A stretch of 64,000 bases of DNA from an uncultured Clostridia bacterium (GTDB lineage: Bacteria > Bacillota > Clostridia > Christensenellales > Borkfalkiaceae): contig CANRKK010000006.1 of assembly GCA_947631195.1 (NCBI GenBank), positions 1 through 64,000 on the forward strand, given 5' to 3'. Under the pieces are notes generated by a model, which saw only the letters and a list, made by a program, of their open reading frames with translations, was not told the DNA's origin and made no database searches. A program made the position numbers and the translations under genes. Of this stretch, positions 26,282-35,016 are shown one piece after another. Each line of letters begins with the position of its first letter. The first letter of the stretch is position 1.

Positions 26282-26818
26282 TCAGTCCGTGCGCGCGTAT
26301 ATCACCTTTTCAAACGCGCTTAGCGGCACGCCCTTGAACAAAAGCAGCGTCGCTCCGCCCACGACCGCCCCCGAAAGCACCCCGAGAAGCGCAAGGTAGG
26401 GCATATATCCGAACATCAGAACGCTGCCCGACAAAAACACGAACACGACGTTCTGCGTTACGTTGTGGGCAACCGCCGCCGCCACCGATACCGCCAAAAC
26501 GGACACCTTGGGCGCAAGATACAGCAAAACGGAGCTTACCGCCATTGATACCATTCCGCCCGTAAAGGAGTAGAGCAGCGCGGACAAATTCCCCGCAAAA
26601 ACCGCGCCCAAAAGAGTGCGCACGGCCACCACCAAAAACGCCTCGGCGGGGGAATACATAATCAGCGCCGCAAAGGAAAAAATATTTGCAAGCCCCGGTT
26701 TTGCGCCGGGTATTATCATTCCGGGGAACAGGCCCTCTATTATGAAAGTAACAAGGCTCAGCCCCGTCAAAATCGCAAGTACGGCTATCTTTTTTGCCGT
26801 GAAGCGGCTTTTGCTCAT
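26282..26818 (-). CDS. Gx transporter family membrane protein (heptaprenyl diphosphate synthase component I family)
   Basis: The 178-residue product has five to six membrane helices, with GMIIPGAKPGLANIFSFAALI and GGMVSMAVSSVLLYL as family-like segments. The name 'heptaprenyl diphosphate synthase component I' is historical; an ECF-like substrate-binding transporter is more likely. It often lies with rnf, apbE and NusG-II genes, and flavin supply is a reasonable guess. No ribosome binding site is seen; the -10 box ends nine bases before the ATG, so the message is probably leaderless. Confidence 0.8.
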   Translation of the reverse strand: MSKSRFTAKKIAVLAILTGLSLVTFIIEGLFPGMIIPGAKPGLANIFSFAALIMYSPAEAFLVVAVRTLLGAVFAGNLSALLYSFTGGMVSMAVSSVLLYLAPKVSVLAVSVAAAVAHNVTQNVVFVFLSGSVLMFGYMPYLALLGVLSGAVVGGATLLLFKGVPLSAFEKVIYARTD

Positions 26819-26827
26819 AGTGTCATA

Positions 26828-26856
26828 ATTATACTACTTTTAAAAGAAATAGTAAA
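26828..26856 (-). promoter_or_regulatory. Promoter of the Gx-rnf operon
   Basis: On the minus strand TTTACT and TATAAT are 17 bases apart; the rqcH promoter has the same boxes and spacing. With only nine bases from -10 to ATG, the leader is at most about three bases. Confidence 0.7.
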
Positions 26857-26945
26857 TAGTTATTTTGAAAATAAATACCAAATTATTAAAAATTTTTTCA
26901 GTTTTAAAATATTGTGCGGCCGATAAAAATTGAGCCCGTTTTCCC

Positions 26946-26974
26946 TTGATTTATTTTTTGAGTTCGGTTATAAT
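26946..26974 (+). promoter_or_regulatory. Promoter of the M18 aminopeptidase gene
   Basis: TTGATT and TATAAT with a 17-base spacer, 23 bases before the ATG. Confidence 0.75.
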
Positions 26975-26997
26975 TTGCGGTGAAAGGAGATTTTATC

Positions 26998-28368
26998 ATG
27001 GACTTAAAATACACACGCAAAAACGTTTACAAGGAGGCGGACGGCAAGGAGCTTGAAGCTATCTATGCCTATGCCGAGGGTTACAAGCAATTTTTAAATT
27101 GCGCCAAAACAGAGCGCGACGCGGCCCGCGTTGCCGAAAAACTCGCCATAGAAAAGGGTTACAAGCCCTTCTCGTTCGGCGAAAAATTGCAGGCGGGCGA
27201 CAGGCGCTATTTTATCAACAGGCACAAAAACGTGTTCCTCATCAACGTGGGCACGGAAAACGTGGAGGAGAACGGCATAAGGATAATGGTTGCGCACGTG
27301 GATTCCCCCCGTCTGGACTTAAAACCCAACCCCGTGTACGAGGATTCGGGGCTGTGCTATTTCAAAACGCACTACTACGGCGGCATCAAAAAGTATCAGT
27401 GGACCACCATTCCCCTCGCGCTGCACGGCGTGGTTATGCTCCCGGGCGGCAAGAGCGTGGAAGTCAACGTGGGCGAGGATGAAAGCGACCCAGTATTCTA
27501 TATAACGGACGTTCTGCCCCATCTCGGCGGGGAACAGGCCTCAAAGACAATGGCAAACGGAATATCGGGCGAAAGCCTCAACGCCGTGATAGGCGGGCTG
27601 CCCGCGGTGGGCGACGAGGAGGAAAAGGAGGCCGTAAAGTCGGCGATTTTGAAGCTCCTCAACAAGAAGTACGGGCTCACCGAAGTGGACTTCCAGTGTT
27701 CCGAACTCTGCCTCGTTCCCGCGGGGAAGGCGCGCGACGTGGGCTTTGACTCGTCGCTCATCATGTCCTACGGCCACGACGACAAAGTTTGCGCCTATCC
27801 CGAAATGACGGCCATATTCGACAGCCAGTCCAGCCCCCACACGATAATCTCGGTATTTGCCGACAAAGAGGAGGTGGGCTCCGACGGCACCACGGGCGCG
27901 CAGTGCCAAATTATCGGCGACGTCATCGACACAATCGCCCGCTCGCTCGGCGCCAACCCCATAGCCGTGCGCTACAATTCCAAGTGCATCTCGGCCGACG
28001 TAACCGCAGGTTTCGACCCCGAATTTGCCTCGGTGTACGAAAAGCGCAATTCAACCTATATCCACTGCGGCGCGGCGATATCCAAATATACGGGCGCGCG
28101 CGGCAAGTCGGGCTCCAACGACGCCAACGCCGAATTTATGGGCTGGATCCGCGACATTCTCGACGCGGACGGAGTATATTGGCAGACGGGCGAACTCGGC
28201 GCGATTGACGCGGGCGGCGGCGGCACGGTTGCAAAGTTTATTGCAAATCTCGGCATAGACACGGTGGACGTGGGCGTTCCCGTATTATCGATGCACGCTC
28301 CCTACGAACTGATATCCAAGGCCGACGTGTACGCGCTGTATAAGGCCTGCCTTGCGTTCTGTAAATAA
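26998..28368 (+). CDS. M18-family aspartyl-type aminopeptidase
   Basis: This cytosolic two-zinc peptidase removes N-terminal residues, usually acidic ones. The 456-residue product shows all metal and catalytic positions: AHVDSPRLD (His), GHDDKVCAYPE (bridging Asp), DKEEVGSDG (Glu pair), and a C-terminal MHAPYELISKAD (last His). ATG 26998 follows aaaggag; a GTG at 26980 overlaps that site. It is monocistronic, between its promoter and a bidirectional terminator. Confidence 0.95.
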   Translation: MDLKYTRKNVYKEADGKELEAIYAYAEGYKQFLNCAKTERDAARVAEKLAIEKGYKPFSFGEKLQAGDRRYFINRHKNVFLINVGTENVEENGIRIMVAHVDSPRLDLKPNPVYEDSGLCYFKTHYYGGIKKYQWTTIPLALHGVVMLPGGKSVEVNVGEDESDPVFYITDVLPHLGGEQASKTMANGISGESLNAVIGGLPAVGDEEEKEAVKSAILKLLNKKYGLTEVDFQCSELCLVPAGKARDVGFDSSLIMSYGHDDKVCAYPEMTAIFDSQSSPHTIISVFADKEEVGSDGTTGAQCQIIGDVIDTIARSLGANPIAVRYNSKCISADVTAGFDPEFASVYEKRNSTYIHCGAAISKYTGARGKSGSNDANAEFMGWIRDILDADGVYWQTGELGAIDAGGGGTVAKFIANLGIDTVDVGVPVLSMHAPYELISKADVYALYKACLAFCK

Positions 28369-28380
28369 AAATCCAAATAA

Positions 28381-28413
28381 AAAAGGCTTTGCGGAATTCC
28401 GCAAAGCCTTTTT
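28381..28413. terminator. Bidirectional terminator
   Basis: A near-perfect palindrome, AAAAGGCTTTGCGG / CCGCAAAGCCTTTTT, lies between the convergent M18 gene and the 407-residue gene. Runs of A and T on both sides allow it to work on both strands. Confidence 0.9.
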
Positions 28414-28421
28414 GCTTGCCG

Positions 28422-29645
28422 TCACACTCTCGGGGTAAAGCCGTATATGTCGGTCAGTTTTTGCCGCACGAACGTGCTGTATTTATAGCAGCCCGATTCA
28501 AATAGCACGAACACGTTGTTGTTTTTAACGCACAGCCCCTCGGCCATGGAGGGTATGGAGTATTCCCTTTTCAGCTTGCTGCCGTCGATAAAGTAGACGT
28601 TCACCGAGCTGTCGGTGTAGGGATTGCCGTGCTTTGTGGTAACGCCCTCGTACTCGAAGTTGTAGCCCGTAAGGCTCGCATAGGTCTTTCTGTTGGCGGA
28701 GGCGGTTATGTCCTCCCAGTTGTAGTAGTAGAGTTTGCTGTTTGCCAGCGCGTAGCTCGAGGAGAGCACCAGCTTGCCCTCGCTCGAGGTGGAGCCGGCG
28801 ATTCTCGCAAAGCCCTGCACGAGGTTGGGTACAGAGTATATGTTTTGCACTTTGGGCACGTAGTTTTCGTCGTCCACGCTGTCCGCGCTTATCAGCGTAA
28901 GCCCGTATTTGTTCGTCGAGCCCGTGCTGGAGGTATATTCGGTCACCATCGCGCACTGCCCGTAGCCGTTGCCCGTGGTGATGTGGTGCGCTTCGTCCGT
29001 TTGATAATTTTTGTCGCCGGGGCGGTAAAACTCGCCCACGTACAGCTTGTCGTTATAGGTGCTCGAGGTGCCGTCGTCGAAAAAGTAGCAGAACGACGCC
29101 CTGTTGTTTGCCTTGAAGGAGGCGGTAAACTGCACGACGTTTTCGCCGTCGCCCATCGCCGCGCGGGCAATTATTTCATCGGCTATGTTTTTGTATTCCG
29201 AGCCGCTTGCCGTCTTTGCGCAGTACACCGTGCCTTCGGAAACTACCCACAGCGTGCCGCCGCCGTCGTTTCTCTTGCAGTTGGTGGCGACGCCGCCCGC
29301 ATGCTCGGTATAGTCGCTGCCGTCAGTGTTTTTAAAGGTCACGTAGCCCACGTAGCCCGTCGTTCTTCCCACGACGTACAGCCTCGAGGGCCCGCTTTTC
29401 ATGTACGAACTTATAAAAAAGTAATCCTGCGTGGTTTTTCCGTTTTCGCCCTCGTATTCGCCCTCGTAGTTCGCAAGTCCCTGCGGCACCGCGCCCTCGT
29501 TCAGCCCGGGGATATGCGCCACCGCCTTAAAGTCCTTAAAATCGGGATAATCGTCCCCCCAGAACCATATGACGATAAAGGTCGCCAAAAAAACAATCAC
29601 GGTGAACACCGCTATCGCGGCAATAAAAAGTTTTTTGTGTTTCAT
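28422..29645 (-). CDS. Membrane-anchored extracellular protein, possible beta-propeller
   Basis: I do not recognise this 407-residue protein. A single N-terminal helix (about 6-29) anchors a large outside domain. It has repeated strand-rich units, such as PQGLANYEG, YFFISSYM, RLYVVGRTTGYVGYVTFKN and GGTLWVVSEGTVYCA, which suggest a beta-propeller. Such folds bind ligands or partner proteins; no catalytic motif is seen. The start at 29645 was chosen because the longer frame begins at the TTG of the -35 box. It has its own promoter and shares a terminator with the M18 gene. Confidence 0.7.
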   Translation of the reverse strand: MKHKKLFIAAIAVFTVIVFLATFIVIWFWGDDYPDFKDFKAVAHIPGLNEGAVPQGLANYEGEYEGENGKTTQDYFFISSYMKSGPSRLYVVGRTTGYVGYVTFKNTDGSDYTEHAGGVATNCKRNDGGGTLWVVSEGTVYCAKTASGSEYKNIADEIIARAAMGDGENVVQFTASFKANNRASFCYFFDDGTSSTYNDKLYVGEFYRPGDKNYQTDEAHHITTGNGYGQCAMVTEYTSSTGSTNKYGLTLISADSVDDENYVPKVQNIYSVPNLVQGFARIAGSTSSEGKLVLSSSYALANSKLYYYNWEDITASANRKTYASLTGYNFEYEGVTTKHGNPYTDSSVNVYFIDGSKLKREYSIPSMAEGLCVKNNNVFVLFESGCYKYSTFVRQKLTDIYGFTPRV

Positions 29646-29682
29646 CTCATTCTCCGTTGTCGGATTAAGTAACGCTACGATT

Positions 29683-29711
29683 ATTGTAGCAAATGAAAAC
29701 AAAAAAATCAA
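29683..29711 (-). promoter_or_regulatory. Promoter of the 407-residue surface protein gene
   Basis: On the minus strand TTGATT and TACAAT are 17 bases apart, with a leader of about 30 bases before the ATG at 29645. Confidence 0.7.
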
Positions 29712-29753
29712 GTTTATTTATCGTAAATAAGATATGTTAATAAAAAATCCCGC

Positions 29754-30113
29754 TCAGCCCGTTATCGCTTTTAAAATCAGTCCGAACACGAAAGTTGCCA
29801 GCGCGCCCAAAAACGCCAAAAAGATTTTAAAGGAGATGTCGCGCTGTTTCTGTTTTGCGGCGCGTTTCCACGCGAAGCCGTTTTCCTTCATGTGGATAAC
29901 GTACATTCTTTCGCCCTTTCTCTCGGAATATATCAGGTCGAAATATCCGTCCATGCGCAGCCCGTTCAATATAACGTCCAGCTCGTCGGTGTTCAGCCTG
30001 CGTTTTTGGGGCATCACGGCGAGTATGTCGAGGGGGGAGGCCAAACATTCCGCGGTGCCGTCGCACAGGCAATATACGGCGGACATAACTTCCGTTTCGT
30101 TTCTGCTCAGCAT
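29754..30113 (-). CDS. Membrane-anchored winged-helix-like protein, second of a pair
   Basis: The 119-residue product has a soluble N-terminal part (1-80) that looks like a winged helix: LNTDELDVILNGLRMDGYFDLIYSERKGERMYVIHM reads as recognition helix plus wing. A basic stretch and one C-terminal membrane helix (about 92-115) follow. The start at 30113 overlaps the previous gene's stop by seven bases; the longer frame lies inside that gene. It is a diverged paralogue of its upstream neighbour (ILNGLRMDGYFDLIYS against AVDGLAAEGYIDVKYS). Function unknown. Confidence 0.7.
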   Translation of the reverse strand: MLSRNETEVMSAVYCLCDGTAECLASPLDILAVMPQKRRLNTDELDVILNGLRMDGYFDLIYSERKGERMYVIHMKENGFAWKRAAKQKQRDISFKIFLAFLGALATFVFGLILKAITG

Positions 30114-30484
30114 AAGTTTATCAAAAGCCACACGGCCGAAACGACCGCGCTGCCCAGCGCTCCGCCCGCCAACGCCCCCCAAAATGCGGATATATGTTCG
30201 GTTTTTCCCCTTTCGGGCAGGGGTTCGGCGGCTTCGTTTTCAGCCTCCGCGCACTCCTCATAGGGCTTTATGAGGGCCGCGCAATACATATTCCCGCAGG
30301 AATATTTAACGTCTATATATCCCTCCGCGGCAAGGCCGTCCACCGCCCGTTTGAGGGCCGCCCCGTCGCGGGCGCAGCCCTCGGGGAAAGCCTCGAAAAA
30401 GTCCTCCTCCGACAAAACAAAATAGCGCCCGGGGTCTCCGAGCGCACATAGCTTTTCCAAAACAGCGCTGCTTATTCCGTCCAT
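30107..30484 (-). CDS. Membrane-anchored winged-helix-like protein, first of a pair
   Basis: The 125-residue product has the same plan as its downstream neighbour: a soluble N-terminal part with GALKRAVDGLAAEGYIDVKYSCGNMYCAAL-like helix and wing, an acidic linker, and a C-terminal membrane helix (about 98-122). No clear ribosome binding site is seen. It lies 37 bases after the small three-helix gene and may be in the rqcH transcript. A membrane-tethered DNA- or RNA-binding role is only an inference from the fold. Confidence 0.65.
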   Translation of the reverse strand: MDGISSAVLEKLCALGDPGRYFVLSEEDFFEAFPEGCARDGAALKRAVDGLAAEGYIDVKYSCGNMYCAALIKPYEECAEAENEAAEPLPERGKTEHISAFWGALAGGALGSAVVSAVWLLINLC

Positions 30485-30521
30485 ATAACTTATAATGGCA
30501 AAAAAGCGGCAAATTATACTT

Positions 30522-30806
30522 TTATCGGGTCACGGCCACGTATATCAGCCCGCCGCAGAACAGCGCGGCCGAAAGGGCAAGCAAAATATATGCCGCAACC
30601 GTGAGATACTTTAAGCCTTTGAAGTCGTTTTTCTTTTTTTGCGCGGACAAAAAGGCGAGCGCGCCCAGCTCCAGAAGAACGGATGTTATCAGCATGTACA
30701 CGCCTATCGCGGGAATAAAAGAGCACCCGAACGCCGCCGCCGCGCCGATAAGCGCGCCCAGCGCGATATAAAAATAAGTGCGGTTGTTGTTTTCGTCGCC
30801 GTTCAT
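30522..30806 (-). CDS. Small three-helix membrane protein
   Basis: This 94-residue protein has three likely membrane helices (about 10-30, 35-52 and 66-90) and no recognised motif. Its ATG overlaps the rqcH stop codon (ATGA), so it is translated together with rqcH. Function unknown. Confidence 0.7.
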   Translation of the reverse strand: MNGDENNNRTYFYIALGALIGAAAAFGCSFIPAIGVYMLITSVLLELGALAFLSAQKKKNDFKGLKYLTVAAYILLALSAALFCGGLIYVAVTR

Positions 30807-32473
30807 AAATTTTCCCTGTTTTCCCTTTGGTGCCCGTCGGGCTTCGCGAGGGCCGTCTTATATTCGCTGTAAATCACGAATCCCGCGTTGGAGGCGGGCG
30901 GTTTTTTGACGAACTTGCGCCGCGTGTAGTCCACGGGGACCTTTGTGCCGCCCCGTCCGCCCGAATAGTAGGCGCATATTTCCGCCGCCGCCGCAATCAC
31001 GCTGTCGGGCGGCTCCGTCCCGCCGCACACAATCACGACGTGCGCCGAGTGGTAGCCCTGCGTGTGCAGCCATATGTCGTTTGCCCCCGCAGCTTTAAGC
31101 AGCCTGTCGTTTTGTATGTTGTTTCTCCCCGCGAGCACCCTGTAGCCCTCTATCTCGAATTCGCGGAAGGGAGTGATTTTCGGCTTCTGTTTTTTGCCCC
31201 TGTTTTCCTCTTTCAGGAGTCCCAGACCCTTGAGTTCTTCCGCCGTCTCCTCGAGGTCTGAAAGTTGTTCGGCGGCGCATATGTGGGCCTCAATGCTCTT
31301 CAAATAGTCCAATTTTTCGTCGGCGTCGGCCTTTTGCGCGGTCACGCTCTCCTGCGTTCTCTTAAGTTTAGCGTACTTTTTGAAGTATCTTTGGGCGTTC
31401 TGCGCGGGGGTCAGCGTCTTGTCCAGCTCAATTTTTATTTTTCCGCCCTTTTCGTCGTAGTAATTCACCGCCTCAAAACTGTCCGCGCCCCGCGGTATCG
31501 CGTATATATATGCGGTTATAAGCTCCCCTTTCAGCCGTATTTCCTCCGCGCCGAGACATTCCGAAAGTTTGGAGTGTATTATCTGCAGCCTCTTTTCGGT
31601 CTTTTTTACTGCGGAGGCGAGCGCCGACTGCAGCCTCTTCTGCGCCGCCGTAAAGGTCTGTTTTTTGTAGAGGTAGTCGTAGTAGGCGGTCTGCGCCTCC
31701 AGAACGGTGGGATATTCCCGCCGCTCCCCGAAGGCGCATTTCACCTTGAAATCGTTGGGTTCGCCGTTCAAAAAAGTCACGCAAGGGTTCGATTGCCCCC
31801 CGCATATATAGCGGTTAACGTTTTTTGCCGAAATTTTTTCGCCGTAAGTTTCAACCATGTCGAGGGCGGTGGAATAGGCCACGCCCTTTACCGTGTTTGC
31901 TATAAAGGCCGCCATATCTCCCGCGGCGTATTTAAAAGCCTCTTCGAGCGCGGGCAAATCGTCGGGCGGGATTTTGTCCTGCGGCTCGGGCAAAAGGTAC
32001 TTCGCCCCGGGGAACAGCACCCGCTTCGTGTTTTCGCCTATCGCCGCCGTTTTCAGCGCGCCCAAAATTATTCCCTTTTGAACGAGCACGGCGTTGGAAT
32101 ACTTGCCCATCAGCTCCACGTACAGCCTCATCTTTAAGTTTTCGAATTCCGAAGTGCAGTCAAGGTCAACCGCAACCACCCGCTCGAACCCGTCCGCGCT
32201 TATCTTTTCTATCCCCGCGTTCGCAAGGTGCTTTCTCAGCAGCATGCAAAAGGCGGGCGCGGTCTGCGGCACGGGCCTGTCGTCCTCCGTAAGGCTCATT
32301 CTGCACGCGCGCGCCGAAAGGCAAATATCCAGTTTAACCGTGCCGCCTCGGGTGTATATAATAAACGTGAGGCTGTCGCGGTCGTATTGGACTATCTTTG
32401 AAATTTTCCCGCCGGCCAGCTTTTTATCGAGTTCCGCGGCGACGTAACCTATCGTAAAGGCGTCCTGAGGCAT
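30803..32473 (-). CDS. rqcH: Ribosome quality-control protein RqcH (NFACT family)
   Basis: RqcH binds split 50S subunits carrying a stalled peptidyl-tRNA and adds C-terminal alanine tails. The 556-residue product has the NFACT-N domain (residues 1-200), two helix-hairpin-helix motifs with coiled-coil arms (about 260-420), and the NFACT-R domain (KPPASNAGFVIYSEYKTALAKP at the end). In the conserved D97-R98 pair, essential in B. subtilis, this protein has Glu97-Arg98 (ADGFERVV). The start at 32473 follows gggag and suits the family; an upstream ATG at 32512 overlaps the -10 box. Older annotations call such proteins fibronectin-binding. Confidence 0.93.
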   Translation of the reverse strand: MPQDAFTIGYVAAELDKKLAGGKISKIVQYDRDSLTFIIYTRGGTVKLDICLSARACRMSLTEDDRPVPQTAPAFCMLLRKHLANAGIEKISADGFERVVAVDLDCTSEFENLKMRLYVELMGKYSNAVLVQKGIILGALKTAAIGENTKRVLFPGAKYLLPEPQDKIPPDDLPALEEAFKYAAGDMAAFIANTVKGVAYSTALDMVETYGEKISAKNVNRYICGGQSNPCVTFLNGEPNDFKVKCAFGERREYPTVLEAQTAYYDYLYKKQTFTAAQKRLQSALASAVKKTEKRLQIIHSKLSECLGAEEIRLKGELITAYIYAIPRGADSFEAVNYYDEKGGKIKIELDKTLTPAQNAQRYFKKYAKLKRTQESVTAQKADADEKLDYLKSIEAHICAAEQLSDLEETAEELKGLGLLKEENRGKKQKPKITPFREFEIEGYRVLAGRNNIQNDRLLKAAGANDIWLHTQGYHSAHVVIVCGGTEPPDSVIAAAAEICAYYSGGRGGTKVPVDYTRRKFVKKPPASNAGFVIYSEYKTALAKPDGHQRENRENL

Positions 32474-32510
32474 GGTTTTGCTCCCTGCGTTTGTTCGTGT
32501 TGCAAAAGCC

Positions 32511-32539
32511 ATTATATCCCAAAAAAAATAAAAAGTAAA
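32511..32539 (-). promoter_or_regulatory. Promoter of rqcH
   Basis: On the minus strand TTTACT and TATAAT are 17 bases apart, the same boxes as before the Gx-rnf operon. The leader is about 30 bases. Confidence 0.7.
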
Positions 32540-32561
32540 TAAATTACCCCCGAAAAATCGC

Positions 32562-32590
32562 TTTGCAAAACCAAAGTAATATGATAAAAT
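32562..32590 (+). promoter_or_regulatory. Possible promoter of tig-clpP
   Basis: TTTGCA and TAAAAT are 17 bases apart. A second, closer TATAAT lies at about 32609-32614 without a good -35 box. Confidence 0.5.
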
Positions 32591-32630
32591 AGCCTTTGTA
32601 CAAAATTATATAATATTTGAGGAGTTATTT

Positions 32631-33953
32631 ATGAATTACACGCAAGCTACCGGAGAAAAGAGCACGGTTAAGCTCACAATCACTTTCAGCGAGGAGGAGT
32701 GGCAGAACGCCATCGGCAAGGCCTACCTTAAAACCCGCGGCAAATACACCGTGCCCGGATTCAGAAAGGGCAAGGCGCCCAAACCCGTTCTCGAAAATTA
32801 CTACGGCAAGGGCGTATTCTTCGAGGAGGCGTTAAACGCCCTCTACAGCGAGCATTACTATACCATTCTCGAAAAGGAAAAGGACAACTTCACCGCCGTG
32901 GGCGAACCCGAACTCGGCGTAGAGTCCATGGAGGAGGGCAAGGGCGTAGTGCTTACGGCCGTCGTTCCCGTCAAGCCCGACATAAAAATCGAAAAATACA
33001 CCGGTTTAAAAATCCGCAAGTTTGAGTATAATGTTACCGATGAGGACGTGGACAAGGAGGCCAAAAAACTTGTCGCCTCCGAAGCTAAGCCCGTTGAGGT
33101 CGAAGACAGGGCCTGCAAGTTGGGCGATATAGTTAACATCGATTTTTCGGGCTCGGTCGACGGCGAAAAATTTGCGGGCGGCAGCGCGGAGGACTATGAC
33201 CTCGAGCTGGGCAGCGGCAGCTTTATCCCCGGTTTCGAGGACGCGATCGTCGGCATGAACAAGGGCGAGAGCAGGGACATAAACGTCACCTTCCCCGAAG
33301 ATTATCAGGCCGACAACCTGCGCGGCAAGGCCGCGGTGTTTGCGGTTAAGCTCAACAAGATCACCGAAAGACAATATCCCGAACTCACCGACGAATACGT
33401 AAAGGCGCACGCGGGCGCGGAGACGGTGGAGGCCTACAAGGCAAAGCTCCGCGACAGGCTCCAAAAGTCTGCCGAAAGCCGCGGCAGGGACGAGACGGAG
33501 GGCAGCATTTTGGCGGCAATCTCCAAGTACACCACGGCAGAAATCCCCGACGCAATGATAGAGAGCGAGATAGACAGGATAGTGCAGGACTTTTCCTACC
33601 GCCTCATGTATCAGGGCCTCAAGATGGAGGACTACCTCAAATATACGGGCGTTAAAATGGAGGAGTTCCGCGAGCAGTACAAGACCGAGGCGCACAGGCG
33701 CGTGCTCTGCCAGCTCATCGTGGACAAGATAGTAAGGGAGCAAAACTTTACCGCCGACCCCGCCGAAGTGGACGCAAAAATCGAAGAACAGGCCAAGTCC
33801 GTGGATAAAACGGCCGAAGAATACAAAAAGACCATGGACCCCAGACAGCTTGAATATATTTCAAACGACATAATAATCACCAAACTCTTTAACTATCTGC
33901 AGGAAAACAACGAGATGTATATCGGCGGGGACAAACCTGCGGACGGCGAGTAA
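32631..33953 (+). CDS. tig: Trigger factor, ribosome-associated chaperone and prolyl isomerase
   Basis: The 440-residue product has the ribosome-binding domain with the signature FRKGKAP (about residues 44-50), the FKBP-type isomerase domain (about 155-240, GDIVNIDFSGSVDGEKF), and the long helical C-terminal chaperone domain. ttgaggag precedes the ATG. It lies 12 bases upstream of clpP, the standard bacterial order tig-clpP-clpX-lon. Confidence 0.97.
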   Translation: MNYTQATGEKSTVKLTITFSEEEWQNAIGKAYLKTRGKYTVPGFRKGKAPKPVLENYYGKGVFFEEALNALYSEHYYTILEKEKDNFTAVGEPELGVESMEEGKGVVLTAVVPVKPDIKIEKYTGLKIRKFEYNVTDEDVDKEAKKLVASEAKPVEVEDRACKLGDIVNIDFSGSVDGEKFAGGSAEDYDLELGSGSFIPGFEDAIVGMNKGESRDINVTFPEDYQADNLRGKAAVFAVKLNKITERQYPELTDEYVKAHAGAETVEAYKAKLRDRLQKSAESRGRDETEGSILAAISKYTTAEIPDAMIESEIDRIVQDFSYRLMYQGLKMEDYLKYTGVKMEEFREQYKTEAHRRVLCQLIVDKIVREQNFTADPAEVDAKIEEQAKSVDKTAEEYKKTMDPRQLEYISNDIIITKLFNYLQENNEMYIGGDKPADGE

Positions 33954-33965
33954 AAGGAGGAGTAT

Positions 33966-34562
33966 ATGCAGGATATCAAAGGCGCTTTGGTGCCCTATAT
34001 AGTTGAACAGACCTCCCGCGGGGAGCGTTCCTACGACATCTATTCCCGTCTTTTGGAGGACAGAATAATCTTTTTGACGGGTGAGATAGACGACGCCGTG
34101 GCAAACACGGTAGTTGCCCAGCTTATCTACCTCGAGGCAAAGGATCCCTCCAAGGACATTTCCCTCTACATCAACAGCCCGGGCGGCTCCGTTTCGGCGG
34201 GCCTTGCCATCTACGACACCATGAACTACATCAAGTGCGACGTGTCCACCATCTGCATAGGCATGGCGGCGAGCATGGGCGCGTTCCTTCTGTCCAGCGG
34301 GCAAAAGGGCAAGCGTTTCGCCCTGCCCAACAGCGAAATCATGATTCACCAGCCTCTCGGCGGCGCGCAGGGTCAGGCCAGCGACATAAAAATCGCCGCA
34401 GACCACATACTTAAAACAAGGCAAAAGCTCAACGCAATCCTCTCGCAAAACAGCGGCAAGCCGTTGGAAGTGATCGAGCGCGACACCGACCGCGACAACT
34501 ATCTGTCCGCGCAGGAGGCGCTGGAGTATGGGCTTATCGACCGCGTATTCTATAAGAGGTAG
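33966..34562 (+). CDS. clpP: ATP-dependent Clp protease proteolytic subunit
   Basis: The 198-residue product is a normal-length serine peptidase. The catalytic triad is Ser103 in GMAASMG, His128 in MIHQPLGG and Asp177 in [11 protein letters not shown]. It forms a double heptamer and works with ClpX, encoded downstream. aaaggagg is a strong binding site. Unusually, 543 bases of repeat sequence separate it from clpX. Confidence 0.98.
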   Translation: MQDIKGALVPYIVEQTSRGERSYDIYSRLLEDRIIFLTGEIDDAVANTVVAQLIYLEAKDPSKDISLYINSPGGSVSAGLAIYDTMNYIKCDVSTICIGMAASMGAFLLSSGQKGKRFALPNSEIMIHQPLGGAQGQASDIKIAADHILKTRQKLNAILSQNSGKPLEVIERDTDRDNYLSAQEALEYGLIDRVFYKR

Positions 34563-34717
34563 GCTCCCGCGGCGGCGTGTATAAGCGTCGTTCTGCTGTG
34601 TTGCGCTGCGGCAACTTTCAGTCACGTACGTCAAAGTACGCTCCTTCAAGTTTTCCTCGCGCGCCTTGCATAACTCGCTTCTACCCACCGCATAACTTCG
34701 TAATTGTAGCGCGCACA
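34563..34717. repeat. Structured repeat, family D, copy 3
   Basis: It shares gcgctgcggcaactttcag with copy 2, the inner hairpin in altered form (CGTACgtcaaaGTACG), and the tail tagcaacttcgtaa-like. The outer arms are weaker here. Confidence 0.6.
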
Positions 34718-34728
34718 CTCCCTTGGCT

Positions 34729-34776
34729 CCCTTTAGTAAGGGGAGCTGTCACCGATAGGTGACTGAGGGGATTGTC
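34729..34776. repeat. Dispersed repeat, family E, copy 2
   Basis: It ends in the hairpin GTCACC-gata-GGTGAC (34748-34763). In copies 1, 4 and 6 the same place has a GTCGAG...GAGAC-type hairpin. Confidence 0.75.
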
Positions 34777-34953
34777 AAATAATAGCAGCGTAGCTTGCTT
34801 CGTGTCATTTCGAGCGTGAGCGTAGCGGTAAGCGAGATAATCCCCTCGTGGATTGGTCGAGGTCGGGTGAAACGGACATATAACAAATAATTTTCCTTTT
34901 TTATTTTGTCCCGCCCACCCCCCCAATATTGTTAAAATAGTGGGGAAGCAATA

Positions 34954-35016
34954 CCCCAACCTTGCCCTCTTCCGTGTAACGGGGGAGGGTGCCCTGAAAG
35001 GGCGGGTGGGAGCAAC
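34954..35016. repeat. Dispersed repeat, family B, copy 3
   Basis: The inner hairpin is GCCCT-gaa-AGGGC (34991-35003) instead of GTCAC-gaa-GTGAC; flanks are the same as in copy 1. Confidence 0.75.

Noticed and set aside
32474-32512. Longer rqcH start at ATG 32512
   Set aside because: That ATG lies in the -10 box; gggag precedes the ATG at 32473, and the family N-terminus starts there.
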